A DNA stretch of 17,625 nucleotides, from positions 1 to 17,625 of the forward strand of contig DAORKJ010000083.1 in NCBI GenBank assembly GCA_035439505.1, in the 5' to 3' direction. This document shows positions 6,661-13,495 of this stretch, piece by piece; position 1 is the stretch's first letter, and every line of letters begins with the position of its first letter. The DNA is from UBA7236 sp035439505. GTDB lineage: Bacteria; Bacteroidota; Bacteroidia; Chitinophagales; BACL12. Both the position numbers and the translations under genes were made by a program. The notes under the pieces were generated by a model, which ran no database searches, had not been told where the DNA came from, and saw only the letters and a program-made list of their open reading frames with translations.

Positions 6661-8325
6661 TTAGAATTGTACCTCCAATTGTATTTCAGCATTATTGCGT
6701 ATTACAGTCACCATGGTTTTTTGACCTTTCGTAAATTTACTCAGTGCCTGCATATAACTCATCATATCTAATACTTCAATTTCTCCCATTTTAATTACAA
6801 TATCACCAGCAATAATTCCGGCTTTACTTCCTGGTTTTCCTTCTGTTACACCATCAATGCGCATTCCTTTTTCAGAATATGCATAGTCAGGAATAATGCC
6901 TAATGTTACTGTAAACCTTGGAGCATTATCATTATTTTCTTCTTTAGTCTTTGTGAAATTAATTTTTCCTTCATTATTTAATGAATCAATTAAAACATAA
7001 CTATAGCTTAATATTTTTCCTATACCATCGTAATTCACCAAATTAGCATCATCAGTAGGTTTGTGATATTCATTATGTGAACCGGTAAAAAAGTGTAATA
7101 CCGGAATATCTTTTAAATAAAATGAAGTTTGATCACTAGGGCCAATTCCTGATTCAGTTGTTTTTAATTTAAAATCTCCATAATGAATATTATTTAAAAC
7201 AGCCCAGTTAGTACTGCTGCCAACACCATTAATAATGATGGTATTAGTGCTGTCTAATCTGCCCACCATATCATAATTCAACATGTAATTTATCTGATAA
7301 TTTTGCATCGCTGTTGAATTGACAAAAGCCTTACTGCCAAACAATCCCATCTCTTCTCCACTGAATGCAATAAATAAATAATTATTATTGTTTAGAGTAG
7401 ATTTTTTGAGTTGTTCTGCTAATTCAATCAGTAAACTTACACCACTTGCATTATCATCAGCACCATTGTGAATGGCAGGTGCTCCGCGATATAATGAGCC
7501 TTCAATTTCACCATGACCAAGATGGTCGTAATGTGCACCGATTACTATGGTATTTTGTGCTTTATTATCTATATAACCAATTACATTATGCCCCTTTTTA
7601 ATCACCGGATTTAATGTAGTGCTAACTGTGCAATTATTTTTATTCGCTATTAATTGTGTAGCTACAGATTTGTCTACAATCATTACAGGTATATCCTCTG
7701 CTGCAGTTGTTCGTCTATAATCCGTAGTTGGAACTTCATAATTTTCATCTTCATTATAAAAGATTACTGCAATTGCTCCTTTTTCTTTAGCTGTTTTGAT
7801 TTTCAACCGTTCGTCATTGTAGTCTATATACTTGCTATGAGGATGAGTGCCATCCGGTGAGGAAAATTGGATCAGCGCGATTTTACCAGTAAGGTCCACA
7901 TTGGTGTAATCATCGTAATTCAATGTTGGTGCAACAATACCAAATCCTACTTTAACTAATTTGCCGCTTACAGTGCCATTGCCACTCATAGGGTGAGGGT
8001 AAATGGTTGTTATATTTTCTAGTTTTTCGCCTGCTATTATATAATTGTCGGCGCCTAAAGCTTTTCCTGCATGGGCGTCAAATTCCTGCAGATAAGTATT
8101 TGTGCCACCCGCCGGTGTTAAACCTAATGCCTTAAATTGTTCTGCTATATAGGTTGATGCTAACTGTTCGCCCTTGCTGCCTGTTGCCCTGCCTTCCAGT
8201 TCATCCGCTGCCAGATATTCCACATGCTGCTTAATAGCTTTTAAATCCGGAGCTTGCGCAAAAGTGGCTATTCCCGATAATAGTAATAGAGAAACAGGGA
8301 TTGCTGTTGCAAATAGTTTTTTCAT
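6661..8325 (-). CDS. secreted M28-family zinc aminopeptidase with PA and PDZ domains
   Basis: This is a 554-aa exported protein with a signal peptide at 1-25 (cleavage near AQA). A PA-like insert (about 95-240, including GKIALIQF) sits inside the M28 peptidase domain. The zinc and catalytic residues expected for the family are visible: His265 and Asp267 in GAHYDHLG, Asp290 in NGADDNASG, the Glu pair 324-325 in FSGEEMGLFGS, Asp352 in NYDMVG and His421 in NEYHKPTDD. A PDZ domain closes the protein (about 490-550, GSKAGIIAGDIVIKMGEIEV). It probably removes N-terminal residues from peptides in the periplasm or outside the cell. It is 105 bp downstream of the S41 protease gene on the same strand and directly abuts tsaB, with which it shares a reading frame separated by a single TAA. 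Confidence 0.92.
   Translation of the reverse strand: MKKLFATAIPVSLLLLSGIATFAQAPDLKAIKQHVEYLAADELEGRATGSKGEQLASTYIAEQFKALGLTPAGGTNTYLQEFDAHAGKALGADNYIIAGEKLENITTIYPHPMSGNGTVSGKLVKVGFGIVAPTLNYDDYTNVDLTGKIALIQFSSPDGTHPHSKYIDYNDERLKIKTAKEKGAIAVIFYNEDENYEVPTTDYRRTTAAEDIPVMIVDKSVATQLIANKNNCTVSTTLNPVIKKGHNVIGYIDNKAQNTIVIGAHYDHLGHGEIEGSLYRGAPAIHNGADDNASGVSLLIELAEQLKKSTLNNNNYLFIAFSGEEMGLFGSKAFVNSTAMQNYQINYMLNYDMVGRLDSTNTIIINGVGSSTNWAVLNNIHYGDFKLKTTESGIGPSDQTSFYLKDIPVLHFFTGSHNEYHKPTDDANLVNYDGIGKILSYSYVLIDSLNNEGKINFTKTKEENNDNAPRFTVTLGIIPDYAYSEKGMRIDGVTEGKPGSKAGIIAGDIVIKMGEIEVLDMMSYMQALSKFTKGQKTMVTVIRNNAEIQLEVQF
6671..6676 (-). promoter_or_regulatory. Shine-Dalgarno (GGAGGT) deciding the TTG start of tsaB
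   Basis: On the minus strand GGAGGT is followed by 10 bases, ending in the M28 stop TAA, and then TTG. Strong Shine-Dalgarno sequences are unusual in Bacteroidota, where most genes here have none. Its placement argues for reinitiation or coupled translation of tsaB. Confidence 0.7.
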
Positions 8326-8430
8326 ATAACGTTACTTAGCAAATTTTATGCAAAGTAAGTTATTCTTGACTGAATTAACAGGATTATAAGTCACCCCATC
8401 TCCCGGTTTTATCAATTTTTTGTGTATTGA

Positions 8431-9837
8431 TTATTTCGGTTGAAGTAAAGATTTATACTGGTTTTCATCTTTTAACAGCTTAACCGCTTCCATAATTTCT
8501 TTATCCTGGTCAAAGTTGGCTTCTATGCGGCCATCTTCATTATAGTAACGGGAAACAATTTCNNNNNNNNNNNNNNNNNNNNNNNNNNNNNNNNNNNNNN
8601 NNNNNNNNNNNNNNNNNNNNNNNNNNNNNNNNNNNNNNNNNNNNNNNNNNNNNNNNNNNNNNTCGTAAACTGTTCTACCGCTTTTTGTTTTAAATGCCGT
8701 TTTTAAAGAATCCGGTAATTTACCTACGCTGCCATCTTCATTGCGATGCGAGTAATCCAATGCCTGGATACAACGTCCGCTTGGTATATAATATTTGGCT
8801 GTGGTTAATTTCAATTTTGTATTAAATGAAAGATCTCTTGTTGTTTGTACTAAACCTTTTCCAAAACTTTTTTCTCCCAACACAACACCACGGTCATAAT
8901 CCTGAATTGTTCCGGCAACAATTTCTGAAGCAGAAGCAGAGGAACTATTGGTTAATACCACTAAATTTATTTTACTGTCTATCGCGCTATTTAATGTATT
9001 AAATGTTTTATCCCATTCTTTTACTTTTCCAAGTGTGCTGCATACTTCTTCTCCTTTATCAATAAATACATTTGAAACATTAACTGCTTCACGTAATAAA
9101 CCACCCGGATTGCCTCGTAAGTCAAGTATAATGCCACTCATAGCCGGATTAAGTTTCTTTAATTCCTTTACAGCATTACCAACATTAAGACCTGCATCTT
9201 CAGTAAATTGATTTAATATAATATATCCGATACCATCTTCAACAAAACCGTAATATGGTACATTGTGCACATCAATATCTTCTCTTACAATAGCAAGATC
9301 AAAAGTTTTATTATCTAACGGTCGATTAACTTTTAATGTTAATGTAGTTCCCGGTGACCCACGTAATAAATCACTAATGCCATCTTGATTTACATCGGCT
9401 AATTTTTTACCGTCTATTTCTAAAATGATATCTCCCGGAATAAGTCCAGATTTTTCGGCAGCAAAGCCTTCAAAACATTCTACAACTGTCGACTGCCCGT
9501 CAATTGTTCTTATGCTTGCTCCTATACCTCCGTAATTACCTGTTATTTGAAATTTATACCCTTCTAATTCTGCTTCAGATATGTAATTAGTATAAGGGTC
9601 CAAACTTTCCAGCATCGCATCAATTCCTGTGCGCATTAATTTATTGGGATCTACATCATCTACATAATAGGTGTTTAATTCTTTATATACAGATGTAAAT
9701 ATGTCTATGTTTTTTCCTATTTCAAATAAATCGGCACTGGTTACTGCAGAGGTTAAAACAAATACGGATGAAATACCGGTAATGGTAATAATAAACTTAC
9801 CTCTTGCTGATTGATAAAATGATTTAATTTTTTGCAT
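8431..9837 (-). CDS. C-terminal processing protease, S41 family (interrupted by assembly gap)
   Basis: This periplasmic serine protease has an uncleaved or signal-anchor segment at 13-33. The N-terminal helical part includes YVDDVDPNKLMRTGIDAML. A PDZ domain spans about 98-170 (YGGIGASI, SGLIPGDIILEIDGK). The S41 catalytic core has DLRGNPGG (239-246), the Ser302/Lys327 dyad in SASASE and SFGKG (25 residues apart, as in CtpA) and KYYIPSGR (348-355). The C-terminal EIVSRYYNEDGRIE block is found at the end of Bacteroidota CtpA-like enzymes. A 100-N run sits between GRTVY and EIVSRYY. Frames on both sides agree if the gap is read as exactly 100, but the family normally has about 100 residues there, so real sequence is probably missing. 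It lies 23 bp downstream of yidD and is likely in the rpmH operon. Confidence 0.92.
   Translation of the reverse strand: MQKIKSFYQSARGKFIITITGISSVFVLTSAVTSADLFEIGKNIDIFTSVYKELNTYYVDDVDPNKLMRTGIDAMLESLDPYTNYISEAELEGYKFQITGNYGGIGASIRTIDGQSTVVECFEGFAAEKSGLIPGDIILEIDGKKLADVNQDGISDLLRGSPGTTLTLKVNRPLDNKTFDLAIVREDIDVHNVPYYGFVEDGIGYIILNQFTEDAGLNVGNAVKELKKLNPAMSGIILDLRGNPGGLLREAVNVSNVFIDKGEEVCSTLGKVKEWDKTFNTLNSAIDSKINLVVLTNSSSASASEIVAGTIQDYDRGVVLGEKSFGKGLVQTTRDLSFNTKLKLTTAKYYIPSGRCIQALDYSHRNEDGSVGKLPDSLKTAFKTKSGRTVYXXXXXXXXXXXXXXXXXXXXXXXXXXXXXXXXXXEIVSRYYNEDGRIEANFDQDKEIMEAVKLLKDENQYKSLLQPK
8563..8662. other. assembly gap (100 N) inside the S41 protease gene
   Basis: Exactly 100 N is the conventional placeholder for a scaffold gap of unknown size. 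It removes the segment between the GRTVY and EIVSRYY motifs of the protease, so the protein length and the downstream coordinates are nominal. Confidence 0.97.
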
Positions 9838-9860
9838 ACAATAAAAACAATTTTAATTAA

Positions 9861-10091
9861 TTAAGGAACAGGATCATGACCATGGCCACCCCACGGATGA
9901 CAACGACTTATTCTTTTAATTCCAAGCCATAAACCTTTAATTGGTCCATGTTTTTGAATAGCGGTTACCATATAATGACTACAGGTTGGTGTATACCGGC
10001 AAGAGTTTGGAAGAATGGGTGATAATACTAATTGATAAATTTTAACAGGTAAAATCAAAATCCAACCAAAAAACTTGCTGATGTATTTCAT
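9861..10091 (-). CDS. yidD: membrane protein insertion efficiency factor YidD
   Basis: This is a 76-aa protein. An amphipathic or hydrophobic N-terminus (residues 5-25, FFGWILILPVKIYQLVLSP) is followed by the family signature SCRYTPTCSHYMVTAIQKHG (30-49), with its conserved Cys pair, and GIKRISRCHPWGGHGHDPVP at the C-terminus. YidD is an inner-face membrane-associated helper of YidC-dependent insertion. It lies 50 bp after rnpA in the conserved rpmH-rnpA-yidD order. In many bacteria yidC follows; here an S41 protease gene takes that place. Confidence 0.95.
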   Translation of the reverse strand: MKYISKFFGWILILPVKIYQLVLSPILPNSCRYTPTCSHYMVTAIQKHGPIKGLWLGIKRISRCHPWGGHGHDPVP

Positions 10092-10141
10092 TGTGTTTTT
10101 AACCTATATGACTTTCATCTAACGATAATATTGTGCTTTTG

Positions 10142-10525
10142 TTATATCCTTGAAATTAGTTCGGATAAAGCTACTTTGATTTTAGATTCAATGTCGTTAA
10201 AAGATGTTATTTTTTTCTCATTGTATATTAAAGCTACAGCCAGTTGTTTGTTTTGGTTCAGCAAGTGCGTATACAAAGGGGTTTTATTTAAGCGATAAGC
10301 CTCTTTCATTCTGCGTTTCAACGTATTTCTGTCCGTTGCTTTCGCAAATTTACGTTTCGAAACAGAGGCTAAAAATTGGGCTGGAACCTTGTCCGGTAGA
10401 GTGGTAATTTGATAATGAACCACGAACGGTGGGGATAAAAAACTTTGCCCCGCTTCGAAAAGCGAGGCAATAAGTTGTTCTTTGGTAAGTCGCTCGGACT
10501 TACTAAGTGTAGCTCGTGTAAACAT
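10142..10525 (-). CDS. rnpA: ribonuclease P protein component
   Basis: This 127-aa basic protein assists the RNase P RNA in removing 5' leaders from pre-tRNAs. The RNR signature region is SVSKRKFAKATDRNTLKRRMKEAYR (about 54-78), with Arg66-Asn67 and the KRR at 70-72. The N-terminus LSKSERLTKEQLIASLFEAGQSF is the usual start of the family (F-x-x-G-x-x-F). It follows rpmH after 34 bp, the near-universal bacterial arrangement, so the two are almost certainly cotranscribed. Confidence 0.96.
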   Translation of the reverse strand: MFTRATLSKSERLTKEQLIASLFEAGQSFLSPPFVVHYQITTLPDKVPAQFLASVSKRKFAKATDRNTLKRRMKEAYRLNKTPLYTHLLNQNKQLAVALIYNEKKITSFNDIESKIKVALSELISRI

Positions 10526-10559
10526 ACGACCAGCGCTGTTTTCAGAGCCTGAAGTTGGT

Positions 10560-10718
10560 TTATTTACCGATATTTCTTTCGTCAGAAACAGTCAATTTTT
10601 TACGTCCTTTACGGCGACGACGTGCAATAATAGCACGACCATCTTTAGTTGCCATACGCTCACGGAATCCGTGCTTATTTCTTCTTTTCTTTCTTGAAGG
10701 TTGAAACGTCCTTTTCAT
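10560..10718 (-). CDS. rpmH: 50S ribosomal protein L34
   Basis: This gene is short. Translating the minus strand from ATG at 10718 gives 52 residues, beginning MKRTFQPSRKKRRNKHGFRE and continuing RMATKDGRAIIARRRRKGRKK, then KLTVSDERNIGK-TAA. This is the classic L34 sequence, very basic, with a Bacteroidota-type C-terminal extension (LTVSDE). It is the first gene of the rpmH-rnpA-yidD cluster and has a clear promoter 21 bases upstream. Confidence 0.97.
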   Translation of the reverse strand: MKRTFQPSRKKRRNKHGFRERMATKDGRAIIARRRRKGRKKLTVSDERNIGK

Positions 10719-10738
10719 CGCTTACTATTTTGGGAATG

Positions 10739-10770
10739 CAAAGATAGGATTTACTTTGCGAAATTCACAA
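10739..10770 (-). promoter_or_regulatory. rpmH operon promoter (TTG-N21-TATCTTTG)
   Basis: Reading the minus strand, TTG (10770-10768) is followed by 21 bases and then TATCTTTG (10746-10739), matching the Bacteroidota -33/-7 promoter pattern. The start codon of rpmH is 20 bases further on. This is the best-formed promoter in the window. Confidence 0.7.
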
Positions 10771-10891
10771 TCTGTCAACAAATAATGTTTTAAGTATTTC
10801 TTTTTGATGACTAATAATTGATTTCGGAGGACCATTTTTATGTATAAACCATCAAGATTTTTCTTAATCGAATGAAGTGACACATAAATAA

Positions 10892-10923
10892 TAACCCGCA
10901 AAATTCTACAAAATTGCGGGTTA
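10892..10923 (-). terminator. hairpin downstream of the SprB/gliding-domain gene
   Basis: TAACCCGCAA (10892-10901) and TTGCGGGTTA (10914-10923) form a perfect 10-bp stem with a 12-base loop. It lies 67 bp beyond the stop of the 10991-12871 gene, in a 272-bp gap. The 3' side on the minus strand is AT-rich but has no long T run. It probably ends that transcript before the rpmH promoter. Confidence 0.55.
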
Positions 10924-10990
10924 AGAAAATCTTTGAAATTGTTATCTATAAATGGTTGCGCCAAAATGCATATAAATTAAAATTAATATG

Positions 10991-12871
10991 TTATCTCACC
11001 AAAATTACATTACCGGAACCTTGATAAGTATCACCATTATTAAATGATGCTGTTACTTGCCAAACGTAAGTTCCCATTTCTTGAGGTTCACCTTCAAAGT
11101 TACCGTCCCAACCTGTACCCAGAATAAATGAATTAGTTTCATAAACCATTTCACCATATCGGTTAAATATGCTCATATGGAAATCTGTTACATTATAAGA
11201 TACCCCCGCAAACTGATCGTTAAAACTGTCGCCATTAGGTGAAAAAGCATTTGGAAAAAATACTTCCGGCACAAATTCTACAAAAATGGTAATGGTATCT
11301 GTTGCCACACAACCCTGGTCGTCAATCACTGTAACTTCATAGGTTGTAGTAGTTGTAGGTGCTACTATTGTTGAAAAACAAGGCGGATCTAAACAAGGCA
11401 CTTCCGGTTCCCAACTTACTGAAGTAATACCCGGTAGGCTAGTGGTTAATGTTATTAATGCGGTTTGTCCAACAAAAATAGAATTATCGTCTGCTGTTAA
11501 ATTGGCAGTTAATAATATTGGTTCTTCAATAGTAAAAGTTTCATCTACAGTGCATCCATTTGCATCTGTTACTGTAACGGTATAAGTGCCGGCAGGAAGG
11601 TTTTCAAAGGTGTTTAAAATTGTAGTAGCACCTCCGTCCAAACTATAAGCATAAGGGATTGTACCTCCGTTAGCTTCAATAGTGGCTGAACCTTCTTCAT
11701 AATCGAAACATGGATTGTCTATAATATCGGTTGCGTTGGCAACTAGTTCTTCAGGTTCGTTTATTGTAAATGTATACTCTCTTTGGCAACCACCCGCTTC
11801 GGTAACAATAACAGAGTAAGTGCCTCCATCAAGTCCGGTTAGTGTATTGGTTCCGGTAACACCGGTGCTCCATTCATAAGTGTATGGTTCTAATCCGCCG
11901 GTTACATCAACTGTTGCTGTTCCGTTGTCATCACCCCCACAAGTAATATCTGTAGTTAAAACTTCTGTATCAAATGCAGCACCTACTTCAACTGTAACAT
12001 CATCGGTATAAGTTGTTCCATCACACATTGTTTGCACCACGGTATATGTTGTAGTTACATCAGGCGTAACATCTATTACCTGACCTACACCTAATAATAC
12101 ACCATCTTCATCATACCATTCTGCGGTACTAGTATACCATCTCCAAGATTCATCATGAGCTTCCCACGCAGTTGCATTTCTGTCTTCTACGGTGAAGGCA
12201 ATCGTTCCGGTTTGATTTTGTAACCCTTGAGTTGCAACGCCATCATCCCAAGTTGGACAAACCATAGCATCAGTAAAATGGTTATCTATAAAATTACTTG
12301 TTTCATGTAAAATAATCTGAAAAGTACCCAAATCATCGGCACAAGCATCACTATATAAAGGAACTTCATCCCAGGTTACTAATAATCGTTGGTTTGGTGT
12401 TACTCCAACAGTTTCAAAATGAATACAATCATCACATGATATTGCGCCTGTATTCCAATCGGTCCAGCAGGCAAAAATGGCTGTCCGAGGAACATTAGCG
12501 GCTGCATCAGGAATTGGACCATCAGGTGTCCAGTTTCCCGCCCATAATCCGCCAGGGGTAACAAAACTTATCCATCCGTTTGAACATAAATAAAACTCAT
12601 CATATTCAACTCCAAAGAAACAGAAATCAAAACCAATTGGATACGGACCAATATAAGTATCATCAACCATAGTTATGGCTTCACCGCCAATAGGTTCCGG
12701 GGCGTAAGCTAAACTTTGATAAGTGTAGCAATTGCCGCAGTCATCAACCAGCGTCGTACCGAGTTGAACCGTTTCGCCCGGACAAATACTCGTATCCGGA
12801 TAAGCTGTTATTTGAGCTTTGGTTGAAGTGTAAACAAAGAGGAGTAAAAGGAGTGAGTAACAATACTTCAT
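10991..12871 (-). CDS. secreted protein with SprB repeats and gliding motility-associated C-terminal domain
   Basis: This 626-aa protein has a signal peptide at 1-20 ending Lys-Ala-Gln. Residues about 55-240 form a Cys/Trp-rich beta domain (YLCSNGWISF at 94-103, RTAIFACWTDWN at 129-140, FQIILHETSN at 184-193) that resembles the beta-sandwich of NIDO-like surface domains; this assignment is tentative. An Ig-like segment follows (about 245-297). Two SprB-type repeats span about 302-372 and 380-450 (GGLEPYTYEWS...LDGGTYSVIVTEAGGC and the second copy with PAGTYTVTVTDANGC). Another Ig-like module runs 452-530. The C-terminal block at 536-626 (VFFPNAFSPNGDSFND, IFNRYGEMVYET, GWDGNFEG, GTYVWQV) is the gliding motility-associated domain that directs export by the type IX system. 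It is likely a surface adhesin or matrix protein. Confidence 0.92.
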   Translation of the reverse strand: MKYCYSLLLLLFVYTSTKAQITAYPDTSICPGETVQLGTTLVDDCGNCYTYQSLAYAPEPIGGEAITMVDDTYIGPYPIGFDFCFFGVEYDEFYLCSNGWISFVTPGGLWAGNWTPDGPIPDAAANVPRTAIFACWTDWNTGAISCDDCIHFETVGVTPNQRLLVTWDEVPLYSDACADDLGTFQIILHETSNFIDNHFTDAMVCPTWDDGVATQGLQNQTGTIAFTVEDRNATAWEAHDESWRWYTSTAEWYDEDGVLLGVGQVIDVTPDVTTTYTVVQTMCDGTTYTDDVTVEVGAAFDTEVLTTDITCGGDDNGTATVDVTGGLEPYTYEWSTGVTGTNTLTGLDGGTYSVIVTEAGGCQREYTFTINEPEELVANATDIIDNPCFDYEEGSATIEANGGTIPYAYSLDGGATTILNTFENLPAGTYTVTVTDANGCTVDETFTIEEPILLTANLTADDNSIFVGQTALITLTTSLPGITSVSWEPEVPCLDPPCFSTIVAPTTTTTYEVTVIDDQGCVATDTITIFVEFVPEVFFPNAFSPNGDSFNDQFAGVSYNVTDFHMSIFNRYGEMVYETNSFILGTGWDGNFEGEPQEMGTYVWQVTASFNNGDTYQGSGNVILVR

Positions 12872-13041
12872 AAATGCTTGAAATTTAGATTGTTAAAATC
12901 GTAATAAAGATAAGGAAATTTTTTGCTGTCTTATTCTGTGTATAATCGTCATTTTTTTGTGAAAATGACCTATTTTGTTAAAAAATCAAATTTTGCAACA
13001 TTTGTAAATTATACTCGTTTTAATCATATAATTTCAAAGAA

Positions 13042-13239
13042 ATGACGATGCTTGAATATTGCAAAATGATCCTTGAGAAGGTGAGTTTTGATATGAACCT
13101 TTTTAGAATTGAATTAAAAAAAGCGCTTGACCAATTAATTGGTGAAGAAATCACCGAGCTAAAAAAATGGTGCATCACTCGTTTTGGATTAAATTATTGT
13201 AAAACGGCTGCTCCGGAAATTCCGCTCGATTTAGATTAA
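13042..13239 (+). CDS. conserved small protein (MLEYCKxIL type)
   Basis: The protein is 65 aa from ATG 13042, or 63 aa from the in-frame ATG at 13048. The second start, giving MLEYCKMILEKVSFDMNLF, looks the more natural. The protein appears helical and charged, with a pattern LFRIELKKALDQLIGEEITELKKWCITRFG. From memory this resembles short uncharacterised Bacteroidota proteins beginning with EYCKxxLxKVSFD. It has no signal peptide and no recognised domain. It is divergent from the gliding-domain gene, with 170 bp between, and is followed by 254 bp without a gene. The ORF could be chance at this length, but its amino-acid composition is protein-like. Confidence 0.6.
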   Translation: MTMLEYCKMILEKVSFDMNLFRIELKKALDQLIGEEITELKKWCITRFGLNYCKTAAPEIPLDLD

Positions 13240-13431
13240 GCTTTTTATATTTTTGATTCGCCCGACAGCAATAAATGTTCAGGAAAGCAACTCGGTAATA
13301 TCATCTAACTAATTTTATAATATTTCGAGTTAATTGGACACCTTTGCGCGTTATTTCGCCTTTATTTTTAATTTGAGCGACGACAATTGTGTTTGATACT
13401 ATGTGTCGAAAAAGTTAAAATCTTTCAATAC

Positions 13432-13495
13432 AAGCCAATTCTCGACTTCGTTTTTTTCGCTGATTTCAATTTTTTGCGACATTCAAAATTGGCTT
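13432..13495. repeat. 9-bp inverted repeat bordering the end of the lipoprotein gene
   Basis: AAGCCAATT (13432-13440) and AATTGGCTT (13487-13495) are perfect inverted arms separated by 46 AT-rich bases. The inner edge touches the stop codon of the 13494-15140 gene. It might act as a terminator or protect the 3' end of that minus-strand mRNA, but the long loop makes this weak. The rest of the 254-bp gap 13240-13493 shows nothing I can name. Confidence 0.35.

Noticed and set aside
10725..10964. 79-aa minus-strand open frame upstream of rpmH
   Set aside because: It runs over the predicted terminator hairpin (10892-10923) and the rpmH promoter box, and has no recognisable protein features.
13333..13360. 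Possible promoter (CACCTTTG) on the plus strand
   Set aside because: No gene follows it on the plus strand and no -33 element is evident.
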